64,000 bases of DNA, from assembly GCF_900104135.1 (NCBI RefSeq), contig NZ_FNIV01000012.1, forward strand, positions 33,535 to 97,534, written 5' to 3'. Source of the DNA: Halomonas shengliensis. Lineage in GTDB: Bacteria; Pseudomonadota; Gammaproteobacteria; Pseudomonadales; Halomonadaceae. The notes under the pieces are model-generated. The model was not told where the DNA came from. It did no database searches and worked only from the letters and a program-made list of their open reading frames with translations. The first letter of the stretch is position 1, and each line of letters begins with the position of its first letter. Positions 10,849 through 20,258 of the stretch are shown in pieces. A program made the position numbers and the translations under genes.

Positions 10849-12126
10849 TCAGCCTGTCTTGACCCGCATCAACTCTCCCCATCGGGTGGTGTAGCGTGGC
10901 GTGCGCCGCTCGCAGCGCAGCGCCCAGGCGCTGTCGCGCCCGGGCAGGCCGAAGCGCACCGTGTCGCGGCCCATCTCGCGGTTGAGGCGGTCCAGGGTGG
11001 CCATCAGCCGCTGGCTGCGCGCGCGACGGGCGTCGTCGTCGGGGGTCTCGAGCAGCGAGGCCTGGCGCCGCTCGACATCCACCAGGTCGAGCAGCATCAC
11101 CCCGCACTTCTGGTAGCGGTAGCCCTCCAGGTAGATCGCCGCCAGGGCGCGGCGCGCCGCCGCCAGCAGCTCGCGGCTGTCGGCGCTGGGGGCCGGCAGC
11201 GCCACCACCGCGGCGTTGCGGTACTGGGGCTCGCCGGCCAGGAAGGGGTTGGTGCGCACGAACACCTGCACGGCGTGGGCCAGGCTGCCCTGGCGACGCA
11301 GCTTCTCGCCGGCGCGGGTGCAGTGCTGGCGGAGCGCCGCGGCCAGCTCCGGGTAGTCGCCGGTGAGCCGGCCGAAGGAGCGCGACACCAGCAGGCGCCG
11401 GCGCGGCTCGCCCATGTCGTCGAGGACGATGGCCGGCCGCCCGCGCAGCTCCCAGACGATGCGCTCCATCACCACCGAGAAGCGGCTGCGCACCCAGCGC
11501 GGGTCGGCCTGGCGCAGCTGCCAGGCGTTCTCGATGCCCATCAGCGCCAGCCGCTCGGCGCTGCGCCGGGCCACGCCCCAGAGGTCGTCCACCGGGCAGG
11601 CCACCAGTGCCCGGCGCGTGCCCTCCCCCTCGGCGTCGAGGCGGCACACCCCCTCGAAGGCGGGTTCGCGCTTGGCCAGGCGATTGGCCAGCTTGGCCAG
11701 GGTACGGGTGGGCGCCAGCCCCACTCCCACCGGGATGCCGGTCCAGCGGCGCACGGTGTCGCGCAGCGCGCGGCAACGTGGCTCGAGTTCGTCATCGGCA
11801 AAGCCCGAGAACCCCACGAAGCTCTCGTCGATGGAGTAGGGCTCCACATCGGGGGAGAACTCGGCCAGCACCTGGTTGACCCGTCGCGACATGTCACCGT
11901 AGAGGGCGTAGTTGCTGGAGAGCAGCACCGCCTGGCGGCGCACCGCCGGCGGCAGCAGGTGCAGCGGTGCACCCATCGCCACCCCCAGCGCCTTGAGCTC
12001 GTGGGAACGCGCCACCACGCAGCCGTCGTTGTTGGAGAGCACCCCCACCGCGCGCCCCTCCAGGCGCGGGTCGAAGACCCGCTCGCAGCTGACGTAGAAG
12101 CTGTTGCCGTCGACCAGGGCGATCAC
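10849..12126 (-). CDS. umuC: DNA polymerase V catalytic subunit UmuC
   Basis: Error-prone Y-family polymerase for translesion synthesis in the SOS response. The 425-residue protein (E. coli UmuC 422) has the palm signature [34 protein letters not shown] (catalytic acidic residues), the [19 protein letters not shown] motif and a C-terminal little-finger region. The GTG start at 12126 overlaps the umuD stop in a GTGA junction, showing translational coupling. It is regulated with umuD from the LexA box upstream. Confidence 0.95.
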   Translation of the reverse strand: MIALVDGNSFYVSCERVFDPRLEGRAVGVLSNNDGCVVARSHELKALGVAMGAPLHLLPPAVRRQAVLLSSNYALYGDMSRRVNQVLAEFSPDVEPYSIDESFVGFSGFADDELEPRCRALRDTVRRWTGIPVGVGLAPTRTLAKLANRLAKREPAFEGVCRLDAEGEGTRRALVACPVDDLWGVARRSAERLALMGIENAWQLRQADPRWVRSRFSVVMERIVWELRGRPAIVLDDMGEPRRRLLVSRSFGRLTGDYPELAAALRQHCTRAGEKLRRQGSLAHAVQVFVRTNPFLAGEPQYRNAAVVALPAPSADSRELLAAARRALAAIYLEGYRYQKCGVMLLDLVDVERRQASLLETPDDDARRARSQRLMATLDRLNREMGRDTVRFGLPGRDSAWALRCERRTPRYTTRWGELMRVKTG

Positions 12127-12581
12127 CGCTCGCCCCCCGGCAGGGCATGGAGCACATGGGTGACCACGCCCCACACGTGGCACTCGCGCCCCGCCAGGGG
12201 GATCGGCGCGAAGCGCGGGTTGCTGGCCAGCAGCCACACCTCGCCGCCGCGCCGCGCCAGGCGCTTGACGGTGGGCTCCCCCTCCAGGGCGATCACCACC
12301 ACCCGGCCGGGCAGCGGCTCCAGGCTGCGGTCCACCACCAGCAGGTCGCCGTCGTGGATGCCGTCGCCCAGCATGGAGTCGCCCTCGGCACGCACGAAGT
12401 AGGTGGCCGCCGGGTGCTTCACCACATGCTCGTGGAGGTTGATCTCCGCCTCGAGGTGGTCGTCGGCGGGGCTGGGGAAGCCCGCCCGTACCCGACACCC
12501 CATCAGCGGCAGGCCGGCAGGCGCGGCACCGGGCTCGGCGCGGCCGATCATCCGGGCTCGGGTCACGGCGGGCGGGGTCAT
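12123..12581 (-). CDS. umuD: DNA polymerase V subunit UmuD (self-cleaving SOS mutagenesis protein)
   Basis: S24 peptidase-fold protein that undergoes RecA-assisted self-cleavage to UmuD', the partner of UmuC. In the 152-residue product the cleavage site is A33-G34 ([10 protein letters not shown]), where E. coli UmuD has Cys-Gly. The catalytic dyad is S69 (GDSM) and K106 (TVKRL). The ATG at 12581 is chosen because GGAGG precedes it by five bases; an upstream in-frame ATG would overlap the LexA box. The N-terminal arm is about 12 residues longer than in E. coli. Confidence 0.94.
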   Translation of the reverse strand: MTPPAVTRARMIGRAEPGAAPAGLPLMGCRVRAGFPSPADDHLEAEINLHEHVVKHPAATYFVRAEGDSMLGDGIHDGDLLVVDRSLEPLPGRVVVIALEGEPTVKRLARRGGEVWLLASNPRFAPIPLAGRECHVWGVVTHVLHALPGGER

Positions 12582-12596
12582 GGGCACCTCCACAAT

Positions 12597-12616
12597 AACT
12601 GTATCTATGAACAGTA
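12597..12616 (-). promoter_or_regulatory. LexA (SOS) box of umuDC
   Basis: On the minus strand the 20 bases read TACTGTTCATAGATACAGTT. This contains the invariant CTG-N10-CAG core and is almost fully palindromic, close to the gammaproteobacterial LexA consensus. It ends 15 bases upstream of the umuD start codon, so LexA bound there would block the umuDC promoter. Confidence 0.92.
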
Positions 12617-12689
12617 TCCTGCAGAGGGGCGCCGCTGACAACTCCCACCCCCGGCGCCCTTCGCCGCGGCACCCGGCCAGACACGGCGA

Positions 12690-12707
12690 GGCCGCCCGAA
12701 GGCGGCC
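12690..12707 (-). terminator. Hairpin with UUCG tetraloop after the small exported protein gene
   Basis: Perfect 7-bp stem GGCCGCC/GGCGGCC with a four-base loop that reads TTCG on the minus strand, a very stable RNA tetraloop. It lies 34 bases past the stop of the gene ending at 12742. There is no T tract, so the function as a terminator is inferred. Confidence 0.5.
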
Positions 12708-12741
12708 CCGCGGGTCGCGATGCCCGGCCGAGGGTGGCGCG

Positions 12742-13212
12742 CTACCAGCCGCGGCCGCCGCCCTGGTTCATCATCCGGCCACCGCCGCCCTGGCCGCCCT
12801 GGCCACGCCGCTGGTGGAGGATCTGCTCGCGCATCTGCTGGCGATGCTCCTGGCGGATGCGCTGGCGCTCGGCATCGGACCCGGCCCCCAGCATGCGCTG
12901 GTGGTACTCGCGGCGCTGCTGCTGGTTCATCATCGGATAGCCGTAGATGCCGTCGGGATCGAAGCCGCGCTGCTCGGCGCGCTGGCGCATGAGGGTCTGG
13001 TGCTCGGCCTGGATGCGCCGACGCTCCTCCAGGGTGCGGGCCTCGCGCATCTCGCGCTGGAGCTGCTCGCGCTCCTGCTGGCTGAACATCGGCCCCCCGT
13101 AGAGCCGCTCCTCCAGGCTGGTCTCCTGGGCCTGGGCCAGGCCGATGGTCAGGCCCAGCAGGGCCACGGGGAGCAGGCGCAGGGAGCGCCGGACGAGGCG
13201 TGGGGTCGCCAT
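12742..13212 (-). CDS. Hypothetical exported protein, Gln/Arg-rich
   Basis: 156 residues from the ATG at 13212; a GTG six bases earlier is possible. The first 25 residues form a clear signal peptide (RRSLRLLPVALLGLTIGLAQAQ, cleavage near AQA-QE). The mature part is mainly helical and charged (QQEREQLQREMREARTLEERRR), with two repeats of a Met-Gln-rich motif and a Gly-rich C-terminal tail. The helical QR-rich layout recalls small periplasmic chaperones such as Spy/CpxP, but the LTxxQ signature is not present, so I do not assign it. AGAGGA lies before the start. Confidence 0.75.
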   Translation of the reverse strand: MATPRLVRRSLRLLPVALLGLTIGLAQAQETSLEERLYGGPMFSQQEREQLQREMREARTLEERRRIQAEHQTLMRQRAEQRGFDPDGIYGYPMMNQQQRREYHQRMLGAGSDAERQRIRQEHRQQMREQILHQRRGQGGQGGGGRMMNQGGGRGW

Positions 13213-13324
13213 GGTCACATGTCCTCTTCGGGTGAGTGCCTCTCCTGCTATAGGACGGACACGACGGCTTGGCCAGCACTATCGCGGACGGCACCCCCCG
13301 GATTCCCACCCTCCTTGACCCATG

Positions 13325-16300
13325 TCAACCGGTGGCGGGGAGCGGCAGCTCGGCGAGCGGCCCGGGGCGCCCGAACAGGTATCCCTGGTAGCGGGTGCAG
13401 CCGTGGGCGAGCAGCCAGTCGCGCTGGGCCTCGGTCTCCACCCCCTCGGCCACCACCTCCAGCTCCAGGCTCTCGGCCAGGGCGATGATGCTGGCGACGA
13501 TGGCCGCCGAGGTCTCGTCATCGAGCAGGTCGCGCACGAAGCTCTGGTCGATCTTGAGCTGGTCCAGCGGCAGGCGCTTGAGGTAGGCCAGCGACGAGTA
13601 GCCGGTGCCGAAGTCATCCAGGGAGAAGCGCACGCCGTGCTCGCGCAGCCGCAGCATCTTGGCCCGCGCCTCGTCGCGCTCCTCCAGGAAGAGGCTCTCG
13701 GTGACCTCCAGCTTGAGGCGCTCGGCCGGCGCCCGAGTGGCCTCGAGGATCGCCACCACCCGCTCGACGAAGTCCGCCTCGCGGAACTGCCGCGGGCTGA
13801 CGTTGACCGCCAGGGTCAGGTGGCGCCGCGCGGGGTCGGCGACCCAGCGCGCCAGCTGGCGGCAGGCGCTCTCCAACACCCAGGCGCCGATGGCCACGAT
13901 CAGGCGGTTCTCCTCGGCCAGGGGGATGAACTCCCCGGGGGAGACGCGGCCCCGCTCGGGGTGCTCCCAGCGCACCAGCGCCTCGACCCCCACCACCTCG
14001 CCATGGCACGCCACCTGGGGCTGGTAGTGGAGCAGCAGCTCCTCGCGCGGCAGCGCCAGGCGCAGGTCCGCCTCCAGCCGCGCCCGGGCCTGCAGGCGCA
14101 CCTGCATCTCGGGGTCGAAGAAGCTCAGGGTGTTGCGCCCCGCGCCTTTGGCCTGGAACAGCGCCATGTCGGCCTGCTGCAGCACCTCGTCGACCCCGGT
14201 CTCGTGGTCGCGGAACAGGGTCACGCCGAGGCTGCCGGTGACCAGCAGCCGCTCGCCGCCGAGCAGCACCGGCGCCTGCAGCGCCGCCAGCAGCTTGTGG
14301 GCCACGCGCTCGGCGATCACCGCCACCCCCTCAGGGCGCTCGCCCAGATCGTGGAGCAGCAGGGCGAACTCGTCGCCGCCCAGGCGGGCCAGGGTGTCGG
14401 TGTCGCGGACCACCGCCCCCAGCCGTCGCGCCACCGAGCGCAGCAGCTGGTCGCCGCGGTGGTGGCCCAGGGTGTCGTTGACCTGCTTGAAGTTGTCCAG
14501 GTCGAGGAAGATCAGCGCGCCGTAGCGGCCGTTACGGTAGCTGTCGCGCAGCACCCCCTCCAGGCGGTCGAGCAGCAGGCGGCGGTTGGGCAGGCCGGTG
14601 AGCGGGTCGAAGAAGGCCAGCTGATGGATCTCCTCCTCGGCGGCCTTGCGCTCGGTGAGGTCGCTGAAGGTGGCGACGTAGTGGGTCAGCTCGCCCTGGG
14701 CGTTGCGCACCGCGCTGATGGTCAGCCACTCGGGGAACACCTCGCCGTCGCGACGGCGGTTCCAGATCTCGCCCTGCCAGCTGCCATCGCGGGTCACGGC
14801 CTGCCACATCGCCGCATAGAAGGCCTCGTCATGCAGCCCCGAGCTGAGCAGGCGCGGGTTGCGGCCCAGCACCTCGGCCTCGGGGTAGCCGGTGATGCGG
14901 GTGAAGGTGTCGTTGACCCGCAGGATGCGCCCCTCGGCATCGGTGATCAGCATGCCCAGATGGGTCTCGAAGGCGGTGGCGGCGATGCGCAGCTGGGCCT
15001 CGGTGGCCCGCTCCTCGGTGACGTCGCGCACCACCGCCAGGGCGCCGCCGGCGTCCGGGCCCTGGCCGTCCAGGGCGCTGAGCACCGACCGGAAGTGGCG
15101 CCTCTCGCCGGCGAGCTCCAGCCGGTAGTCGTACTCCACCGGGCCGCCGCCCTGGCGCAGCTCGGTGAAGGCCGCATCGAGCTGGGCGGCGAGTGCCTCG
15201 GGCAGCACCTCGCGGTAGTGGCGTCCCTGCAGGGTGGCGGGGGCGGCCAGCAGCTCGCCGGGGTCCGGGGCGTGCACGAAGACGAAGCGTCCCGCCGCAT
15301 CGAACACGAAGATGATGTCCTGGATCGAGCCCACCAGCGCCTGCAGCCGTGCCTCCCGGGACTGGCTCTCCTGGCGTGCCTGCTCGCGCTCGGCCACCCG
15401 CTGGCGCACCTCCGCCTCCAGGCGCAGGCGATTGAGGTAGTGACGCAGCACCAGGCCGCCCAGGCCGATCACCGCCAGGGCGATGGCCAGGCGCATCCAT
15501 AGCCGGTGCATCCAGCCGGTCAGCACCGTCGACACCTCCTCGCCGACCACCGCCACGAAGGGCAGCTCACCGACCCGGCGCAGGGTGTAGTAGCGCTCGA
15601 GCCCGTCCAGGGGCGAGGGGGTGCGCAGGCTGGTGCGCGCCTGGCCGGAGGCGATGAAGGCGCGGGTCTGCGGCTCCTGGACCAGCTCGCCCAGCACCTC
15701 CAGGGGATCGCCCGCCTCGAAGGCGGGACGCCGCGCGATCAGCTGCATGGCGGTGTCGACCAGGGCGGTGCTCTGGCCCGAGGCCATGCTCAGCCGCTCC
15801 AGGTCGTGGGCGAAGGAAGCCAGGTTGAGCTCGGCGTGGACCAGCCCGCCGTCGGCCAGGCGCTGGGCATGCACCACCCGGTAGCCACGGGCGAGGTGCG
15901 ACCAGAACAGCGGCGTGACCCGCCGCTCCCCCGGCGGCGCCGCCAGCAGCTCGCGGTGGTAGGGCAGCCCGCCCAGGGCATAGCCCGGCGGATAGGCGCC
16001 GCCGGAGGAGGCCAGCACCCGCCCCTGGACATCCAGCACGCTGAGCCGGTCGAGGAAGGGCAGCCGGTCGCGCAGCGCCGTCAGCCAGTCGCCCGTCGCG
16101 CTGGCCTCCTCCTCCGCCAGGCGCGCCGCCACGCTGGCCAGCAGCGCCTCGCTGGCGGAGAAGGTGCTGACCACCCACTCCGCCACCAGGTCGGCGCGGG
16201 CGGCGGTGCGCTCCTCGGCGGCGTGGATGTCGCGACGGTACTGCTCGAGCATCAGGGCGCCGATCACCCCCAGCAGCACCACCACGCCCAGCAGGTAGAC

Positions 16301-16372
16301 GAGGATGGCACGCCGCCGCTCGCGGCGCAGGTCGGAGGCGGCGGGTGGCGCGAGGTCGGCGGAGTGCGTCAT
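13325..16372 (-). CDS. Membrane-anchored Cache-PAS-PAS-GGDEF-EAL protein
   Basis: Second putative bifunctional c-di-GMP enzyme, 1015 residues. Order: membrane helix (about 20-45), periplasmic Cache-like sensor (about 45-300), second helix (about 305-330), PAS (about 355-470), PAS (about 480-600), GGDEF at 665-669 with an RxxD I-site before it, and EAL with E797-A-L and SLDDFGTGYSS. Both active sites appear intact. The start is uncertain: the ATG at 16372 has AGGGA 12 bases upstream, and another in-frame ATG lies at 16423. It is divergent from the MgtC-like gene, with about 110 bases between. Confidence 0.9.
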   Translation of the reverse strand: MTHSADLAPPAASDLRRERRRAILVYLLGVVVLLGVIGALMLEQYRRDIHAAEERTAARADLVAEWVVSTFSASEALLASVAARLAEEEASATGDWLTALRDRLPFLDRLSVLDVQGRVLASSGGAYPPGYALGGLPYHRELLAAPPGERRVTPLFWSHLARGYRVVHAQRLADGGLVHAELNLASFAHDLERLSMASGQSTALVDTAMQLIARRPAFEAGDPLEVLGELVQEPQTRAFIASGQARTSLRTPSPLDGLERYYTLRRVGELPFVAVVGEEVSTVLTGWMHRLWMRLAIALAVIGLGGLVLRHYLNRLRLEAEVRQRVAEREQARQESQSREARLQALVGSIQDIIFVFDAAGRFVFVHAPDPGELLAAPATLQGRHYREVLPEALAAQLDAAFTELRQGGGPVEYDYRLELAGERRHFRSVLSALDGQGPDAGGALAVVRDVTEERATEAQLRIAATAFETHLGMLITDAEGRILRVNDTFTRITGYPEAEVLGRNPRLLSSGLHDEAFYAAMWQAVTRDGSWQGEIWNRRRDGEVFPEWLTISAVRNAQGELTHYVATFSDLTERKAAEEEIHQLAFFDPLTGLPNRRLLLDRLEGVLRDSYRNGRYGALIFLDLDNFKQVNDTLGHHRGDQLLRSVARRLGAVVRDTDTLARLGGDEFALLLHDLGERPEGVAVIAERVAHKLLAALQAPVLLGGERLLVTGSLGVTLFRDHETGVDEVLQQADMALFQAKGAGRNTLSFFDPEMQVRLQARARLEADLRLALPREELLLHYQPQVACHGEVVGVEALVRWEHPERGRVSPGEFIPLAEENRLIVAIGAWVLESACRQLARWVADPARRHLTLAVNVSPRQFREADFVERVVAILEATRAPAERLKLEVTESLFLEERDEARAKMLRLREHGVRFSLDDFGTGYSSLAYLKRLPLDQLKIDQSFVRDLLDDETSAAIVASIIALAESLELEVVAEGVETEAQRDWLLAHGCTRYQGYLFGRPGPLAELPLPATG

Positions 16373-16482
16373 GCTGATGGCGGTCCCTGCAGGGTGAGAG
16401 CATCCTGCCGACAGTGTAACCATTCGCCACGAAGTGTGCCGTTTAGGTACCGTCGTCGCCTGCCGATTCGGAGCGCCGCCCC

Positions 16483-17763
16483 ATGGAAGAGGTCACCCGC
16501 GACTTCCTCGACGCCAACCAGCCGCTGCTGCGCCTGGCCGTGGCCCTGCTGCTGGGGGCGCTGATCGGCATCGAGCGTGGCTGGGTCGCCCGCGAACAGA
16601 AGTCCGGCGAACGCATCGCCGGCATCCGCACCCACGCCCTGGTGGGGCTGCTGGGCGGTCTTGCCGCCCTGCTCTCCACCGCGCTGACCCCCTGGGCCTT
16701 CCCGCTGGTGTTCCTGGCGGTGGCGGGCATCGCCCTGGTGGCCTGGCGGGCGCGCCTGCGCGAGGCCGAGGACTACAGCATCACCGGCCTGGTGGGGCTG
16801 CTGCTGACCTTCTGCTTCGGCGCCGTGGCGCTGGCGGTGGACCCTGCCCTGGCCACCGCCTGTGCCGTGGTCACCGCGGTGATCCTCGACAACAAGCGCG
16901 AGATCCACGGCCTGCTCTATCGGCTGCAGGCCCATGAGCTCGACGCCGGCCTCAAGCTGCTGGTGATCAGCGCGGTGATGCTGCCGCTGCTGCCCGACCG
17001 CGGCCTGGGCCCCGGCGCGGTGCTCAACCCCTACGAGATCTGGTGGATGGTGGTGCTGATCGCCGCGGTCTCCTTCGTCGGCTACTTCGCCATCCGCGTG
17101 GGCGGCGCCGAGAAGGGCATCCTCTTCACCGGGCTGTTCGCCGGGCTCTCCTCCTCCACCGCCCTGACCCTGCACTTCGCGCGCCAGTCGCGGCTCGCCC
17201 CGGGGCTCTCGCCGATGCTGGCCGCCGGCATCCTGATCGCCTGCGGCACCATGTTCCCACGCATCCTGCTCTACGCCGCGGTGATCAGCCCCGCCCTGCT
17301 ACCTGCGCTGCTGCTGCCGACCGCCCTGATGGGCCTGACCCTCTACCTGCCGGCGCTGTGGCTGTGGCGCCGGCACCGCGGCGACGGGGCGATCCGCCAG
17401 CCGGTGGCGGGGCAGAACCCGCTGGAGCTGCGCACCGCGCTGTTCTTCGGCGCCCTGCTGGCGGCGATCATGCTACTGGGGGAGTGGCTGCGCGGCTGGC
17501 TGGGGGAGGCCGGCATCTACCTGCTGGCCACCACCTCGGGGATCGCCGACGTCGACGCCATCACCCTCTCGCTGACGCGGATGTCGCGGGACGTCATCGC
17601 CGGGGAGACGGCGGTGGTCGGCATCATCCTCGCCGCGGCCACCAACAACCTGGTCAAGGCGGGACTGGCCGGTGCCTTCGGCACCCGGCGCACCGCCTGG
17701 CGGGTGGGGATGCCAATGCTCGCCTCCCTGGCCATCGGCCTGGCGGTCGCCTGGCTGGCCTGA
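16483..17763 (+). CDS. MgtC/SapB family membrane protein with DUF4010 domain
   Basis: 426-residue integral membrane protein with about a dozen hydrophobic segments. The N-terminal part (RLAVALLLGALIGIERGW ... GIRTHALVGLLGGL) is the MgtC/SapB signature. The C-terminal half (GLFAGLSSSTALTLHFARQS ... LLATTSGIADVDAITLSL ... AAATNNLVKAGLAG) is the DUF4010 part. The function of this fused type is not established; MgtC itself is linked to survival at low magnesium through inhibition of ATP synthase. It ends at a strong bidirectional terminator. Confidence 0.88.
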   Translation: MEEVTRDFLDANQPLLRLAVALLLGALIGIERGWVAREQKSGERIAGIRTHALVGLLGGLAALLSTALTPWAFPLVFLAVAGIALVAWRARLREAEDYSITGLVGLLLTFCFGAVALAVDPALATACAVVTAVILDNKREIHGLLYRLQAHELDAGLKLLVISAVMLPLLPDRGLGPGAVLNPYEIWWMVVLIAAVSFVGYFAIRVGGAEKGILFTGLFAGLSSSTALTLHFARQSRLAPGLSPMLAAGILIACGTMFPRILLYAAVISPALLPALLLPTALMGLTLYLPALWLWRRHRGDGAIRQPVAGQNPLELRTALFFGALLAAIMLLGEWLRGWLGEAGIYLLATTSGIADVDAITLSLTRMSRDVIAGETAVVGIILAAATNNLVKAGLAGAFGTRRTAWRVGMPMLASLAIGLAVAWLA

Positions 17764-17791
17764 GGCGGAGGGGGCCGCGGCGCCGAGACGA

Positions 17792-17826
17792 CGACGCCCG
17801 CCACGGCGGGGCCGTGGCGGGCGTCG
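17792..17826. terminator. Bidirectional terminator between convergent genes
   Basis: Perfect 16-bp inverted repeat (17792-17807 and 17811-17826, arms CGACGCCCGCCACGGC) with a GGG loop. It sits 28 bases after the MgtC-like stop and 22 bases after the stop of the convergent oxidoreductase gene. It lacks T runs but is the only candidate shared by both genes. Confidence 0.8.
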
Positions 17827-17848
17827 CTGGCCCTCGAACCGGGACGCG

Positions 17849-18856
17849 CTACCAGGTGAGGCAGATCTTGCCGAAGTGGCGGCCGGCCTCCTGGTGGCGG
17901 AAGGCGTCGGCGATCGCCTCCAGCGGGAACTCGCGGTCGATCACCGGGCGCAGGTCGCTGGCCTCCAGGGCGCGGATCATCTCTAGCTGGTGGCGGCGAC
18001 TGCCGACGATCAGCCCCTTCAGGCTGGCCTGCTTGGCCATCAGCTTGGCGGTGGGGATCTCCCCCTCACGGCCGGTGAGCACGCCGATCAGGGCGATATG
18101 CCCACCGATGCGCACCGCCTCGATGGACTGCGGCAGGGTGCCGGGGCCGCCCACCTCGACCACCTGGTCGACCCCCTCACCGCCGGTCAGCGCCTTCACG
18201 GTCCTGCCCCACTCCGGGTCCTCGCGGTAGTTGATGACGTGCTCGGCCCCCAGCTCGCGCAGCCGCTCGAGCTTCACATCCGAGGAAGAGGTGGCGATCA
18301 CCCGCGCCCCCATCAGCCGCGCGAACTGCAGGGCGAAGATGGAGACGCCGCCGGTACCCAGCACCAGCACCGTGTCGCCGGCCTTGAGGCCGCCGTCCAC
18401 CACCAGGGCGCGCCAGGCGGTGAGCCCGGCGGTGGTCAGGGTGGCCGACTCGGCGTGGGACCAGCCCGCCGGCTGGCGGGTGAAGGCGCTGGCCTTCGCT
18501 ACCACCTGCTCGCGGGCGTAGCCCTCGACACCATCGCCCGGGGTGGTGGCGAAGTTGCCCAGCCGTGCCGGCCCCTCCAGCCAGGGCGGGAAGAAGGTGG
18601 AGACGACCCGGTCGCCTTCGGCGAACTCGGTGACGCCCTCGCCCACCGCCTCGACCACGCCGGCACCGTCGGACATGGGGATGCGCCCGTCGTCCACCGG
18701 GATCATCCCCGCCACCACGGCGTAGTCATGGAAGTTCAGCGAGCTGGCGTGAAGGCGCACGCGGATCTCGCCGGGGCCGGGCTCCCCCGGCGCCTGCTGT
18801 TCGCTCAACTGGAGGTTATCGAGCCCACCCGGGCTCTTCAGGGTCACGACCTTCAT
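17849..18856 (-). CDS. Quinone-oxidoreductase-like MDR dehydrogenase, NAD(P)-dependent
   Basis: 335-residue medium-chain dehydrogenase/reductase. It has the GroES-like N-terminal domain (SSLNFHDYAVVAGMIP, SDGAGVVEAVGEGV) and a Rossmann domain (VLVLGTGGVSIFALQFARLMGARVIATSSS). The four-cysteine structural zinc lobe of alcohol dehydrogenases is missing, so it belongs with the zinc-independent quinone oxidoreductase or enoyl-reductase-like branch. Substrate unknown. AGGAG lies six bases before the ATG. The M24 gene lies upstream in the same direction with a 75-base gap. Confidence 0.88.
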   Translation of the reverse strand: MKVVTLKSPGGLDNLQLSEQQAPGEPGPGEIRVRLHASSLNFHDYAVVAGMIPVDDGRIPMSDGAGVVEAVGEGVTEFAEGDRVVSTFFPPWLEGPARLGNFATTPGDGVEGYAREQVVAKASAFTRQPAGWSHAESATLTTAGLTAWRALVVDGGLKAGDTVLVLGTGGVSIFALQFARLMGARVIATSSSDVKLERLRELGAEHVINYREDPEWGRTVKALTGGEGVDQVVEVGGPGTLPQSIEAVRIGGHIALIGVLTGREGEIPTAKLMAKQASLKGLIVGSRRHQLEMIRALEASDLRPVIDREFPLEAIADAFRHQEAGRHFGKICLTW

Positions 18857-18931
18857 GTCCGCTCCTCGTCGCTGGAATCGATGGATATCCGGAATAGCCT
18901 GACACAGGGGTGCGGGCGATGCCCGCCGAGA

Positions 18932-20122
18932 TCAAGCCCCGCGCTCGTTGAGCCACCAGTCGTTACCGGTGAGGGGCACGGCGCCATCGGCGGTGACCCG
19001 CACGGTGTCGCTGAGCCCCACGCCCCACTCCCCCGGGCGGCGCAGGCAGAGCGGCAGGTGGAAGACCATGTCCTCGGCGAACTCGCGGGCCTGGCCCCGG
19101 GCGATATAGCCGGTGCCCTCCACCCAGCTGGGCGGGAACTGCGCGCCCACCGCGTAGCCGAACACCCCCGAGAAGAACAGCGCCTCGCCGTGGGGCGCCA
19201 GCACCGCCTCGGCGGAGCGGGCGGCGTCGTCGAAGCTGCGTCCCGGGCGCATCTCGGCGACGAGCGCCTCGAAGAGCCCACGACACAGATCCCGCACCGC
19301 CTGCATCTGGGCCGTGGCCCGCCCGGCCACGGCGGTGCGCATCATCGGTGCGGTATAGCGCTGGTAGGCGCTGCCGAACTCCAGGAACACCGGGTCGCCC
19401 GGCTCGATGATGCGACGCTTGTGGTTGACGTGGATGATGCTGATGCGCCGCCCGCTGGTGACGATGGGCTGCAGGCTCATGAACTCGCCACCCGCGGCGA
19501 GCAGGGCGCGGGCACCCTCGGCGGCGACGTCGTTGTCGCTGACCCCGGGGGCGATCACCGCCTCGGCGGCAGCGAGGCCGGCCGCGGTGATGCGCGCGCT
19601 CTCGGCGAGGCAGTCGAGCTCCGCCGGCGTCTTGACCAGGCGGATGGCATCCACCAGGGCCCCGCCGTCGTCGCGGAAGCGCTCGGCGCCGAGTCGCGCC
19701 TGCAGCTCGCGGATCACGCCATGGCGAAGCCCGGCGCCATAGAGGTCCAGGCCGATGGCGCGCTGCCCCGCCAGGGTCTCGGCCAGCGGTGCGATCACCT
19801 CGTCGACTCCCTCCCAGCGGTAGCCGAGGATCTCGTCCACCGTGGCGGTGACCACCGCCGGGCCGGTCTCGATGGAGGGCACCTGCAGCACCCGCCATTC
19901 GGCCGTGACCACCAGGGCGGTATGCACCGAGACCTCGAAGGTGTGGTAGCCGGTCAGGTAGAAGATGTCCGCCGGGTCGGTGAGCAGCAGGGCGTCGAGG
20001 CCCGCCGCATCCATGGCGGCGCGCACCCGGGCCAGGCGGGCGGCGAACTCCTCGGGCGGGAAGGGCAGCTCGCTGCCCTGGAGGCTGGCCGCGAGGGCGT
20101 GGCGGTAGGCGTGGTGGTCCAT
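18932..20122 (-). CDS. Creatinase/ectoine-hydrolase-like M24 family protein with degenerate metal site
   Basis: 396 residues with the pita-bread fold of the M24 family: creatinase N-terminal domain (about 25-165, LLLTDPADIFYLTGYHTFE) and C-terminal catalytic domain. The five metal ligands of aminopeptidases are replaced: FLEFGSAYQRYTAPMMRT where DxG...D is expected, GYAVGAQFPP where the histidine should be, and FHLPLCLRR/GLSDTVRV where the two glutamates should be. The same substitutions, as I recall them, occur in ectoine hydrolase DoeA, and creatinase is metal-free too. It probably hydrolyses an amidino or N-acyl compound, not Xaa-Pro peptides. GGAG precedes the ATG. Confidence 0.82.
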   Translation of the reverse strand: MDHHAYRHALAASLQGSELPFPPEEFAARLARVRAAMDAAGLDALLLTDPADIFYLTGYHTFEVSVHTALVVTAEWRVLQVPSIETGPAVVTATVDEILGYRWEGVDEVIAPLAETLAGQRAIGLDLYGAGLRHGVIRELQARLGAERFRDDGGALVDAIRLVKTPAELDCLAESARITAAGLAAAEAVIAPGVSDNDVAAEGARALLAAGGEFMSLQPIVTSGRRISIIHVNHKRRIIEPGDPVFLEFGSAYQRYTAPMMRTAVAGRATAQMQAVRDLCRGLFEALVAEMRPGRSFDDAARSAEAVLAPHGEALFFSGVFGYAVGAQFPPSWVEGTGYIARGQAREFAEDMVFHLPLCLRRPGEWGVGLSDTVRVTADGAVPLTGNDWWLNERGA

Positions 20123-20258
20123 GGCGATCTCCGCGGTGATGGGCCGACTCCGGCAGTGTAGTCGTGACGGGCGTCATGCACGGCGGCGATTGGCCCTGTT
20201 CGCGCCCCCCGCGGTCTCGTAGAATCCAGCCTCGTGTTGAACTCGACAGGATGATGAC

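Noticed and set aside
13322..15502. A plus-strand frame of 726 codons opposite the second GGDEF/EAL gene
   Set aside because: Antisense shadow; no recognisable domain, and the minus-strand frame is full length with active-site motifs.
17990..20161. A plus-strand frame of 723 codons across the MDR and M24 genes
   Set aside because: It spans two convincing minus-strand genes with ribosome sites and has low-complexity His/Gln/Gly content, so it is an antisense artefact.
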